Origin: Climacteris rufus
Taxonomy: Eukaryota; Chordata; Aves; Passeriformes; Climacteridae
DNA: 64,000 nt
Assembly: GCA_013398175.1 (NCBI GenBank)
Contig: VZRZ01006844.1
Location: forward strand, 710,332 to 774,331
Direction of reading: 5' to 3'
The translations under genes and the position numbers were made by a program. Below are positions 40,001-50,937 of this stretch, piece by piece. How positions within the stretch are numbered: the first letter of the stretch is position 1; each line of letters starts with the position of its first letter. The notes under the pieces were generated by a model. It was given only the letters and a program-made list of their open reading frames with translations. It was not told where the DNA came from and did no database searches.

Positions 40001-43000
40001 TAATGGAGGACCTAAATTCCAGTCTTGGCTCCAGCTGATTAGAAGTATTTGAAAATAAAAGGGTCTTCCTTGGAGCTAGCACAATATAAGCTTGAATGTG
40101 GGTCTTCAGTGTCTCAGGTTTTATCTGGTGGAATAATGTTCTGGCCCAGTTCTGATCACAGAGCACTTCAGGAGAAGAATCCTCACTGTTTAATTTAGAA
40201 AGCTGCTGCAGAATGACATCAGCTGCACCCAGAGGGCACTGCACAAAAACAAACCAAGAAAACACATGCACATTCATCTATTTATATTTTACCCCCAGTT
40301 CTCACTGGCTAGGGCAGGTTTAGGAAGGTGTTGCCTTTTTATAGCCTAGATGAATAATTCGTATTCCTGACTCACTACCTGTATAGCAACTTTAACCTAC
40401 AAATCCCTCAGATACAAATGAGGATGAAGAATTATTACCTAAAAAGGTTTGTATGTTTGAACACAGGGTACCAGGAAGCATGTTCAGAGTCAGCTTTTAA
40501 TTATGTAGTATAATCCTTAAAGCTGTCTCCTGACCCCCTTGGCTGCACTCCTAGCCTGTTTAGCCCCAAGGTTTTCTTCCTAAGCTAGCCTGGCTGCTAC
40601 GACAAAGCAAGAGATGCATTTAACTAGAATAGCAGCCACCCCTCCTCCAAGAAAAGAAAAACCAGAGGGAAGGTGTTGGAGCAACCCTGTGCCACTGGGT
40701 TAATACATACAGTTTCTCAATAATGCCTCTACTTGTAAACCTCAGCAAAGTAAACCCTACAGCAGCGGAAGGGCTTGCTGCTACCAGTGGGGGGTGGTGT
40801 TATGGACATTAGATTTGAGAGGCTTATATAGCACATGGGTGAGGATAAAGGGATACAAATCAGAGAGGGAAAAAAAAACAACAACTGAAGAGATTTAAAA
40901 AAAAAAAATACCCAGGGCCAAGTATTTACTGTTCATTTCCCTTGCGAGTGGTGTTATATATTGTCTGCAGTGGGTCATGCTGAGAGCGAGCCAGGCAAAA
41001 TAATAGCTGAGAGCAGTCCTGCAGCCCCTTCATTATTGCTTCTGCCGGCTGATGCCGAGTTGGGCAAAAGAAAGTGATTCCAAAAATGTTCTTTTTTTCT
41101 CCTTTTCTCTTGTTTCCCAAAGGGCCCAGTAGTGATTGCTGGGGCTGTACTACCTTGAAAGAACTGCTAAATTAAAATCAAACATTTTAAAATTAATTTT
41201 TCAAGGACCCATATGGTGATTCACATAAAAGACGTAACAGCTCTAAGTGCTATATGAGATACTGCAGTGCTGTATATCCCAATAAAGTCTTGAAGCCTAA
41301 GGAGATTTATGATATCATAGAAACATTTCAACCTCACTTTTCAACTGGAATTAGGACTATGGTGTAGGTTTCACAACAGTAAATGTGAATCCAGCTAATT
41401 ATAAATTTGTCCCCAGCTTCCACCTGAGGAGCTCAGAGATATTCATGCATCAATAAAATGAGCTGTATACACAGCTCTGGAATATAGCATACAGATGTAA
41501 AGAACCATATTTTTGTAGAAGAAAAAAAAAAAAAGCCACCCCAAAACCCAAGGCACAGATTCAGGTTTTTATTTTCAAAACTTTGCATGGGCAGAAACAC
41601 CCAAGACAGTATTTCATTTGGTGTTTGGTGAAGACTGAGCATTCAAGATACTTTTTTAGAACAGTTTCTCACAACAACTTCTGTGTTCAAAACAAGTCAT
41701 GTTTCACAGTATAGACAGCTCCAAAGACATGCCAGAGTGTTGTGCTCTAACAGGACTGTGAAGAGTTGTTCATTTACCAAATGCCCGGCATCATGTCAGT
41801 GTGGAGCAGGAGAAATTGCATGTACCATCATGTCAGCTTCGCTGGGAAATACTGTAAACATGAACTGCCACTTGGCTGCATCAGGAGACACGGATAGAAC
41901 TTTCAGAGACCATTTCAGATGTTCTTCTATAATCTCATTTTTTTTCCATAACACACAATATAGACAGCAATGGAGAAGTGAGTTTCTGCATGGAAGGTTG
42001 TACTCTACAGAAACAGCCCCTTTTATATAGGTGGTTAACATTTTATAGATATTTCTCTCCCAGCATGCGGTTTTGGCCCATTAAACGTAATAAATGCAAA
42101 CCACTATAGCTCTCTCATGCCCTTATTATGTACACTGCTGGCTACTACAAGTGCTTGTCTATCTGCTGAGCACTCTGAAAGCAACCCCACGCAGGATAGT
42201 TTGGAACACAACTGCCTCCTTAGTGGGGATGTGAATCATGGAAGAGCTGCACTTCTGGTCTCCCACATCCACTAGGTTCTCTCCAGAAATGCCTGTTTGT
42301 ATCTGGGCAATGTATGTGTTTTCACTGCTGGCTGTTCAGGTTGCACTCATGCACGTGGAGTGACTAATCTGGAATTGCAGGAACCTGTAATTTTGGGAGC
42401 AGCTCCATTAGTGGGCAGAGGTATCCCACTCTTTTGCCAGTCCAGAGACAGCAGTGAGTGAGCTCTGGCAGAATGAGGATTTGCTGCTCCATAACTTCAG
42501 CTCTTCAGCTCTTCCAACGTATTCCGTTCTTCTTGGATGCATCTGTCGGTTCAGCAGGACTGGAGGCAGAGGAACCAGGAGAGAGGGCACAAGACAGATG
42601 CCTGTGTGGTCTGGTGGCAAGGTCATGAACCTGGCATTGGTTAGGACATGGTCACAGGCAAGTTCTGTTCACTCTACCACTAGCTGGGCTTGTTTTTTAT
42701 GACCCACACATGAAAAAGGGACATTTGGATATCCTTTCCCCAAGTACTTGCAGTTTAGATTTAGGACAACCGATTGATCAAAGGAAAGGGGAGAGTCTCA
42801 GAGGGGTTTGGATGAGCCCTTACAAGTCCCTAAATATGAGGAAGTGTGCTATACATTCAACACCTGTAATAACACAGAGCTTTGAACAGCCCAGTGTTTC
42901 TGCAGTGTTAGCCACCAGGGTGCCTGTGACAGGGCTGCTGAAGTAAACAATACCCAGTTTTTGGAGAGGATGTTTGTGACAAACCCCAGTCTGGCAGCAA

Positions 43001-43380
43001 TGCCAGGTGGGCTGAAGGACTGACCAGTTTAACCAGGGAAAGAAAGGAGCCAAGTCCAGGAATAACCTCAGCTCTTACTGGAGGCCTGATGACAGACTGG
43101 AGCTAGAGCAGCTTTGCCCCCTGCTCCTTGTTAGTGCTGTGTCTAAAAAACACCAAACCATCGGTAGCTCACTCGGTGGGATCTCCCAGACCTTTCCCCC
43201 GATGGGGCTGTGCCAGCATTACGGGAACCTCATGGTGAGAAACCGCAGCACCCTTCCAAACACTGGGCCCGGTGATTCCCACACCTGCAACTCAGGCTGC
43301 TGAGCTGCTTCGCACCAAAATGTTTTGACTGCAGGAATCTGTCTGGTAGGACAGAGTGCCAGGAAGGAACAAGGAGCACA
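37048..43380. other. Noncoding DNA, no gene seen
   Basis: The stretch 37260-38300 is GC-richer and contains a 143-codon plus-strand frame (37640-38071). Three minus-strand frames are open across the same DNA, which indicates stop-poor sequence rather than a gene. Runs of 13 A lie at 39482-39494 and 41522-41534. GC content rises towards the CpG island from about 42.2 kb. Confidence 0.66.
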
Positions 43381-44060
43381 TTCAGGTGCGCTGGCTGCGC
43401 TGACACCACTCCGACGGCCGGTTTGCGCAGACAAACTTTCGCTCCCCACAGAGGCTGCAGACACAGCGGCTCACGGGGCATGGGGAGGCGGGCCGCTGGG
43501 AGGGCAGGGCCACAGCCCGAAGCGGGGCTGGCGGGCAGTGCCACGGCGGGTGAAGCTCCGTCCCGCCCGGCGGCCGGGGGAACGCCGGGGGCCCCACGTG
43601 CCGCGGCCGCCTGCGCAGGGCGGGAAGGGCCGGGCTGGGTGTGCGCCCGCTGGGAAATGGGGAACTCTGGCGCCAACGCGAGGGAAAAACAACTGCCGAG
43701 TGTCCGGCGCGGAGCGGGAGCAGCGTTACATCCCGAGCCGGGCTGGGTGCGGCCGCCGCTGGCGTTGGCGCGGCGGGGGGCGGGATCGGGGAGGGTTGGG
43801 CTTCTCACTGAGGTTTTCGGAAGGTTGTAGGAAGTGCTGCTGTGAATGCGGGGCTCTCCTCCCGTCCTTCAACCACGGCTCCAGTCTGTCGGGCAGAGCG
43901 GGTGCCGGGACAGGCCAGGCCCCTCGCTCCCCTCACGGCGTCCCGAGCTGCCACAGCCTGGCCCTCAGCACTGTTCCTGCCAGCCGGTGTACCGTGGTCC
44001 CTGCGGCCCCGGGGGGCCCCAGCCCCGCCTCTTTCCCATATCCACACAAACGCTGTCACT
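43381..44060. promoter_or_regulatory. CpG island, probable promoter
   Basis: By hand count there are about 52 CpG dinucleotides in 43381-43800, close to the number expected without CpG loss, while the rest of the window is CpG-poor. Promoter-type motifs are dense: GC boxes at 43485-43494, 43561-43570 (minus), 43618-43624 and 43777-43785; an E-box CACGTG at 43595-43600; NRF1-like half sites TGCGCA at 43424-43429 and 43612-43617; E2F-like sites at 43669-43676 and 43765-43773. There is no clear TATA box. In birds and mammals such islands usually mark start sites of broadly expressed genes or long noncoding RNAs. I could not identify a first exon or the direction of transcription. The long open frames across it (258 codons on plus, 192 on minus) reflect GC-rich, stop-poor DNA. 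Confidence 0.85.
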
Positions 44061-44068
44061 GCAGGGTG

Positions 44069-44250
44069 TCACAGAACGGCCTGGGTTGGAAGGGGCCTTA
44101 GAGATCATACCCTGGACGCGGGCAGGGACACCTTCCACTAGACGAGGTGACTCAAAGCCCCATCCAGCCTGGCCTTGAGCACTTACAGGGATGGAGCAGC
44201 CACAACTTTTATGGGCAGCCTGTTCCACCATCTCAGCACATCTGAAGGCG
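44069..44250 (-). mobile_element. CR1 LINE 3' end, 5'-truncated
   Basis: From 'cacagaacggcctgggttgg' (44070) through 'gacaccttccactagacg', 'caaagccccatccagcctgg' and 'gggcagcctgttccacc', this is the reverse complement of the classic avian CR1 3' region, in the right block order. The element is therefore on the minus strand, with its 3' terminus at about 44069. Similarity fades after about 44250; the sequence to about 44300 may be a decayed extension. CR1 encodes an endonuclease and reverse transcriptase, but this copy is 5'-truncated and carries none of that. It lies against the right edge of the CpG island. Confidence 0.93.
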
Positions 44251-47200
44251 GCACTTTGCTACAACCCATCAGTTCATGTGCAACACCTGTTTCCTGTATT
44301 ACCTTAGATCCCTACTGCGCCCTCAGATCCATGCAGCAGCCGGTGCAGCAACAAGGGTTTGGACTGGTGTGTGAATACCTGAAGATGGAAGTTTGTCAGT
44401 AGTAAAACACAGTATCAAACTCACACTTGCCCCAGATGCTGATCTTTTATTAATTTCTTCAATACAGAGAAGAAAAAAAATGCAACCAAGATCTTTTAAA
44501 GATATCTCTGGAGCCTGAGTTAGTGAAATGGCCTGAGGTGGATTTTTTTTTCTCGCTTTTGATTTTTAACATGGACATTTACATTTTCTCTTTTCACGTG
44601 TGATCTTAAATCTCTACCTGGTTTATTTTCCACACATATGATCTCTTGTTCTCTGGTAGTAATCACCTAAACAAGTGATTAACAGATGATGAGCCTGTTC
44701 CTGTCTGCAGGATGCGATGCAAGGGGAAAATGGAGAAATCCACACTGCCCTTTTTTCTTTCATGCCTCGGTACCACACAAAGAAATTGGGGTTGTAGCAG
44801 CACACACGCTTCTTTCTTTTGAGGTGTCCCTCAGCACTTACACAAATCTCCCAGAGCTCTCCCCTGGACCTTTTTTCAATTAAATTGCTTTTCTTAACTT
44901 AATCTGGGACTGTTTAATTAGAGCTGTTGGAAGTTTTTCCCAACAAAGCAAGGTTATTCAGCAGCTTTGAAACCCACTGATTTATCAGGAGATAAAGACT
45001 TATCTTTCAATTAACTTCCTTCACCTGTGGGTTGCCAGGAGCTCAGGTTTCTCAGCTCAGTGACAGGATTCCATTTGAATGACTGTGGGGCGGGAGACCT
45101 CAGGGATTTTTGTCTCTTCCCCACAGAGCCAGGAGCCATGCGATTCTCCAGTGTGTGCAACTACGGGGTAGTGCAGATGCCAGAAATCATTATTTTGGTT
45201 TCAGACTCCACGGGCTTATGCCATAAAACTCCCCAAGCTGCCATTCCCAGATATTTCCGTGCTTTAGTTTAGACATCATATTTCAATGTTTATGGTTTTG
45301 CTTTTAGTTTGGAATTAAGGGTTTTTAGAAAACATTTCTCCATGAAAGAATGAGTTACTGATCATCATTAGCAATGAAACCTACCAAGAGGGGATAACAA
45401 GCTTCACTAGCTAGAGAAGGCACTCGGTAAATTCAGACTACAACTAAGAAAATTACCTAATAGACCATCCTACCACTTAGACAGGGGATATCTGGTTTTA
45501 ATCCGGTTTGAAATCAGTTGGAATCCTGGCAACCCTGAAATAATCGGGTTTTTTTGTCTTTTTGTAGTGATTTGAGAAGTATTAGGACTTTGTCCAGGAT
45601 AGTTTGCTAAAATACACAGCCCAGATTGGAGCTGTGTCTAGATTCCACTTTGTGAATGTCGATGACTTATGCAAACAGGAAGTCGACCTTGATAGCTTAT
45701 AATTTGTTAATTATGTAAGTTGCAACAACTACATGGTTTATCAATGGAGAAGTTTACATTTTGTTCTGTTTTAACATATTTACAGATTTTACTGGTACCA
45801 TTGTTTCACAGTTCTCTTTTTTTTACCTTGAGGTGATGCCAGGTTTTTTTGTCTGCTATGAATACAGATATATGCATTTCTGGGAAAAAGAAATGTGATT
45901 GTCTAAGCAATGCAGTTCAGAAAAAGGAATCCAAACTCTTCTTTAATCCCGGTATTACATCATTTGAAACAGCACACTAGCTCAAGATCTTCTGAGGACA
46001 GAAACTGCATCATAGTGGAAAGATTGAAATCTTAATTTCCATTAGCATAAAGGTCCCATTTGCTGTCTTGGCAAAATCAACAGCTGCTTAGGCTTGAAAC
46101 CTATTCTCGTTACAGGAGTAAATGCTATCATTTGTAACTTCAGTACCAAAGGGAAAAAAATGTCATCTGCAGGTCATTATTCAACAAAAATATATCTCGA
46201 TTCTGTTAATTGTTCCTCTAAGAAACCTTTAATAGAAGAGACACTGAAGTAGGACATAGAGGTTAAAGTGAAGTCATTCACATTTTATTTTGTTTGTTCT
46301 CAAAATTGGTTGCAGCCTTTGCTTTCTGCTGTGATTTGTCTCTAATCAGCATTCCCACTGTTCTGAAAAATTGATTTGAATTCTGAGTTGATACAGGAGA
46401 CGCATATAAACAGATCTCCGCTCCCCTCCTGTGAGGGCAATTTATGCAAAATAAGTTTAGGGGCTCTGGGATTTAAAGTTTACTGACTTTTGTCTGTGGG
46501 AACTGGAGTGCCACTTTGCACATCGTGAACATTGTCAGTGAATTACCTGCCTTAAGGGGGATTGTTAGCACATGAATCAAAAGTGGCTGACTAATGTAGA
46601 ACATCTCAAACAAAAGGATTAGACAACAGCTGAGACGCACCAAGATGCATTTTAAATCAGCTCAAGTTAAATTAGGTGTTTTTTAGTCTAATACTGCTCT
46701 TAAGTATAACGTTGAGCACTGACTGTGAGAACAGGGCAGACCTGTGTACTCTCTTTTGCTAAGGTGAAGATGCTATCTATTTATTTTCTCCTTAAAAGCA
46801 GATTATTGCCTTTACCCATGAAAATGGTACTTGCTCAGCCTGTATGTGCTTCATTCATAGAGGACTAGCACTCTATTACTCCATGCCACAGAGTCCATAA
46901 CGATTCTCCTTTGATTATCTGCATAGCACTCTGGGGAATGAAACGATTATGCACACATATTTTCCTGTATTTTTATATTGAAAAAGAGTGTTTTTTCCAG
47001 ATGCTCCAGAATTACATTCTGCTCCTACTAAGAAACCTTTGCAGCGGCAGCCTCAGTGTGATGTTTGTCCTTGAGAATCTTGCTACGAAGGCACCCATAC
47101 CTGAGCTCAGATCTGATCCTCTAGGATGTGGGATCTTGCAAATGCTGCATGGCATCACTTCCAAACTTTCCGGGGAAGTTTAAAGCATCAGTGGACTAAA

Positions 47201-47553
47201 TGCTATTCAGATTGGTGACAAATGGAGAAGATGATTTCATCTGGTGTAAGGAAAAAAACAGGCAGGTCTACAGGGTGCCTCCTGCTATGGCCTCACCTGG
47301 CACACTGATCTCCTTGGTTTGCTGAATTCTCCCTTTGGGTGTTAAGAAGGCTAACATGCTTTGGATGTAAACATGCTGCCTTCCCTCCATCTCCAAACCA
47401 GGTATCGTGGGAGTCTGAGAGAGATAAAATTAAGTGGTTTGGACCGATCCTGATCCTGCTGAAATGGGAGCTCAATCAGAATTTGGCCCTTAGGTAGTGA
47501 CGGCGCAGTGTTCACTGCAAAGAGGGTGCCCCATGTTGGTCATTAAAAAGGAC
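44251..47553. other. Noncoding DNA, no gene seen
   Basis: No recognisable exon or RNA gene is present. The segment 46380-46680 contains CATATAAA (46403-46410), an octamer-like ATGCAAAA (46444-46451) and several A/T-rich homeodomain-like words. It looks like conserved noncoding DNA, but a second genome would be needed to show it. Confidence 0.62.
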
Positions 47554-48136
47554 TGTGGTGGGTTGACCTTTGTGATGCCAGTTGTCCACTGAGCTGCTCT
47601 ATTACTCCCCTCCTCAGCAGCACTGGGAGGTAGAAAATTAGATGGAAAAAACACATGGGTCAAGATAAAGCCAGTTTAATAAAGCAAAACCAAAGGCCAT
47701 GCACAAAAGCAAAGGAAAACAAAAGATTTATTCTCTACTTTCCATCAGGCAATGTACAGACAGTTGCTAGGAAGCAGGGCTTCAGTACACCTAGCAGTTC
47801 CTCTGGAAGACAAATGTCGTAATGACAAATGCCCCTCCTTTCTCCTCCTTTCTCTTGGCTTTTATTGCTGAGCAGATGCCATATGGTACAGAATATCCCT
47901 TTGGTCAGCTGGGGTCAGCTGTCCTGGCTGTGTCCCTTCCCATCTTCTTGCCCACTCCCAGCCCAGTAGTGGGGGGCAGAATATTGGAGAGGCAGCATGG
48001 ATGCTGTGCGAGCACTGCTCTGCAGTTGCCAAACACCAGTGTGTTTATCAACACCTCTCTTGCTACTGATACAAAGCACAGCTCTATGAGGGCTGCTATG
48101 GGGAAAATGGGCTCCATCTCAGCCAGACCCAATACA
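47554..48136 (-). mobile_element. ERVL-class LTR, probably solo, minus strand
   Basis: Read on the minus strand, this begins TGTATTGGGTCTGGCTGAGA at 48136 and ends with a CAACCCACCACA terminus at 47554, so it has TG...CA ends and a length of 583 bp, typical of ERVL-type LTRs in birds. An AATAAAAG TATA-like box lies at about 47860-47867 and an AATAAA polyadenylation signal at 47727-47732 (both on minus), giving a U3-R-U5 order with an R region of roughly 100 bp. The 5 bp on either side (aggac and actgg) do not match, so no target-site duplication is visible. No polypurine tract precedes its 5' end, which favours a solo LTR over the 3' LTR of a provirus. Confidence 0.87.
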
Positions 48137-50437
48137 ACTGGGCAACAGTCCTAAATGCCAGGCTATAGGGCTGGCTGCCCAAACCATGCCACATGGGCAG
48201 ATCAACTGAAACTCCCGCAATGAATGTTGCCTGACAAAGCAGCCCTGCTGAATTCAAGGCTGCTGAGCAACCTGGGCTTGGGACAAGTAAAACAGCAGTG
48301 AGGTGAGACAGGTAAAACAGCAGAAGTTGTGGTGGTGTACACTGCCTCATGTCCCTGCTCTGCCACCAGCCCAGCCCTGCTGCCTGTGTTCTGAGACATG
48401 TAGAGCTCCAAGCCACTTCAAGGCATTTGTATTTGTGGTGAAGAAAATTCACAGTGGCAGCTATAGATGATATAAAGGAGCCTCTCTCTTGAATAATGAT
48501 GTGTTCAACCTCATGTAACTCATGAACATTTACTGAGTAAGAACACAGGTGATGATTATGGTCTGGGCTGGTGTCTAGGATACTCATCTGAATTTTGCAC
48601 TCTCTGCTTCCAAGTATCTTCAAAGGGAAAAAATTGAAGTTGTCCCACCTAGAATCAGTATCACTGTGGAGAAGGTAGGATGCCCATGAGTCTAAGACTT
48701 AGCTTTAAATAAGGTAGGAAAAGGAGTGGATATTTACCTCCAGCCTCACAAAATATAGTTGGTATGGCATAAAGTGCTGCAACAATAAAGCATTCTTTTC
48801 CCATTTTCTATTGTTTCAGAAATTGTTTTCAAGACCGCTTGTAAGTCTTGCATGGAAAGTCAAAGCAAAAAATTATTGCAAAACCACCAGAATAATCCTT
48901 TCTATATTTTATTTCAGGTGAAACTGTTGACTAAATTTGGCTTGATGTTATAAGTGTTTGCATTTTTCTGTGACTAAGCGATTCCTTGCACACTCTGCTC
49001 AGCTCTGGCTTGAGCCCTGCTGTTAGTTCCCCCTCCTTGTATTCTGCTTTGGGAGCATTTAAGACACCTGCTCCATCACTGAGCCACAGCCTGCTCCACA
49101 GGGATGGGTGGACATACTAGCCCTGCAGTTGCACTGACTTTTCCAGCAAACTGTTTTACATGATAAACACCCGAGGCTCTAAAGCAATGTGACTTCAGTC
49201 TTCCCCTTTCAAAACCCTCATCAAACAGCTGTTGTCAATATATATTCTACTCTGGCAGACATTTCATTCGCTCTATAATCTGTGGAAAATGTAACAATTG
49301 ATCTCTGGGCAGTGTTGCTGAAAGCTGCAGTCACTTTGTTTTTACTTGGAGTGTGTAAATGGCTTTTTGGCAGATTTGACTTCTGGGCAGTTCCTGGCTG
49401 AAAATGCTGTCATCAGCATTGACTTTCCTCCTGCCCTGTCACAGGCAAGCCATCGTAGGATCGAACCGCAGCTTGCAAGTATCAATATCCATTATTGGAT
49501 TTCTTAGCTGGTGTGCACTGCTCCTCAGCATACTGAAAGTACAGCTGAGCCAGAGGCAGATCTTCATCTTCAAAATGTAAGTCTTATGGGTACACATCTT
49601 GGAGACATTTTGAGCCATGAAGCAATGAAAGTGTACTGCTTGCTTGCACCCTGGTGCTCTCCACCCCTACTGAGGTGTCCCATCTTGCTGGAAGACTTTT
49701 ACATGTAAATCTGGGCTGCCCTGTGGATCCCCATACTCTTTTCTCCTGCAAACACAGCTACTTAATAAAGCTCCCACTGAAAATGTGAACTCAGCTGGCA
49801 CAGGGGGGTGTCTGTCTGCTTTTCCAACTTGCACATGTCAAAGCACAAGAGAAACAGGTGATTTGGCCCTAGTCCTCTCAACAGCTACAGCTTCAGGGAA
49901 CAATAGGAGGTTTCCGGCTCTGCTGCCTGCACTCCTCATCTGACAAATGAGCAGGTTTTCTGCCTCACTGCCGATGCTGCCTCTTTTTCTGAACCACCGC
50001 ATGTGCACCCTGCTTCTGTCACTGTTGATAGCTGTTCCTCTGTGACTGTAGGTTTCTCTGAAAGTGAAGTGGCTGTTTCTTTGTGTGGGTTAGCTTTACC
50101 ACATGGAGACCCAAAGCAAGGCAGCTCTGCTCCCATGAGTGCCCCCAAGAACTCAGCTGCCACTGCATGGGGCTCTCAAGAGACCAAACCCATGTCTATG
50201 CTCTCCATCTGGGGAGCCCTCAACACTTTCCAGGGCTTAGTGTGCACCATCTGCCTCATCAAAAGGGCCTTAATTCTTGGCACAAAAGTTCTCCAGTCTT
50301 CCAACCCCATACCCGGCTGCCACTGTCTGAGGAAGGGTATAAATAAAGCAAGCCAATAGAAGTATCTCCTCTAAGTAGTCTCCCAGCTCTCAATAGTGTC
50401 CAGCCAAAGTACATCCTGAGCTGGAGGTGAGGGCCTG
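48137..50437. other. Noncoding DNA between the LTR and the pol remnant
   Basis: A 175-codon minus-strand frame (48096-48623) runs across the LTR edge and shows no domain, which argues against a gene. Overlapping frames at 50003-50359 (plus, 118 codons) and 49936-50163 (minus) are unassigned. Part of 49.9-50.4 kb may be decayed retroviral sequence, since it is directly 3' of the integrase remnant on the minus strand, but I found no diagnostic motif. Confidence 0.55.
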
Positions 50438-50706
50438 TCAGGGGACAGTGAATGCCTTTTTACTGCTCCAGTGCAGTGGTTTGACAGGGTCTGGATCCCT
50501 ATTACATGTTGTTCCATTCTTCTGCATTACCCACCATGTACAGCCTAGTCCCTGAGCAAAGACAACCCCACGGATTGGTCTGTCTGTATCAGAGGCAGAA
50601 GTAATCCAGACAGTCTGTCCTAACAGTCCTCTGGCCTGTACTACTGGGACCTTGTCTCCATCTACTTTATGCAGGGATTTGGGTAGGGCAGGGCCTGCTT
50701 GATTGC
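50438..50706 (-). pseudogene. ERVL-type pol remnant: integrase C-terminal domain
   Basis: The minus-strand frame from 50713 to 50438 encodes a stretch with the look of the C-terminal, DNA-binding part of ERVL-type integrases of birds: a DGDKVPVV segment, then LGQTVWITSAS, then a VFAQG...TWWVMQKNG segment. In an intact element this domain helps hold viral DNA and target DNA while the core joins them. Here it is joined on its 5' side, out of frame, to the integrase N-terminal piece, and the catalytic core is absent. The frame ends at a stop at 50438-50440, after a tail I do not recognise. The piece lacks a start of its own and cannot make an active enzyme. It is an old, immobile copy. Confidence 0.85.
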
Positions 50707-50937
50707 AGTGCATGTCTCACAGTCGTGGATAACCTGAGAGATGCTGTCCATGGTTAGATCCACCCCTCGGTCTCGTGCCCACTTATAGGTGGTATCCCTG
50801 GGTGGGCTTGAACCACCAAAATGTCCAGGAGGAGCCACAGCAAACCAACTAGAGCATGCCTGTCCCTCAGTGCCAAATTCCATACCTAGCCTTGCTGAAC
50901 ACATTGCTTGGCTTGGGCACTGTCTCCTCCTTGTCCT
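50700..50937 (-). pseudogene. ERVL-type pol remnant: integrase N-terminal zinc-binding region
   Basis: The minus-strand frame, open from 50937 with its first Met at 50904, contains a segment around YKWARDRGVDLTMD followed by a CETC pair (50710-50721). This is the second half of the HHCC zinc-binding region of retroviral integrases. Counting from that Met, Cys62 and Cys65 are present and His28 fits the second histidine. The position four residues earlier is Ala24, so the first histidine seems lost. Five residues after CETC the reading switches frame into the integrase C-terminal piece at 50438-50706. The 20-odd residues before the zinc region are not recognisable. In an intact virus this domain sits at the start of integrase and helps it form multimers. 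This copy is dead. Confidence 0.82.

Noticed and set aside
43230..43808. 192-codon minus-strand open frame in the CpG island
   Set aside because: Same compositional reason; Ala- and Pro-rich with no recognisable motif, and it overlaps open frames on the other strand.
43325..44101. 258-codon plus-strand open frame across the CpG island
   Set aside because: It lies in GC-rich, stop-poor DNA, is open in several frames on both strands, shows no domain, is rich in Arg, Gly and Pro, and ends inside the CR1 copy. No basis to call a protein.
48096..48623. 175-codon minus-strand open frame
   Set aside because: It starts in unique DNA and stops inside the LTR. A rough chance estimate for a 64-kb six-frame set gives about one frame of this length, and no domain is visible.
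49451..49475. tRNA T-arm-like word (gatcgaaccgc)
   Set aside because: No matching acceptor stem, D-arm or anticodon arm around it on either strand.
50338..50357. TATAAATAAAG followed by CCAAT
   Set aside because: The CCAAT word lies downstream of the TATA-like box, the wrong order for a promoter, and TATA-like words are frequent by chance in AT-rich DNA.
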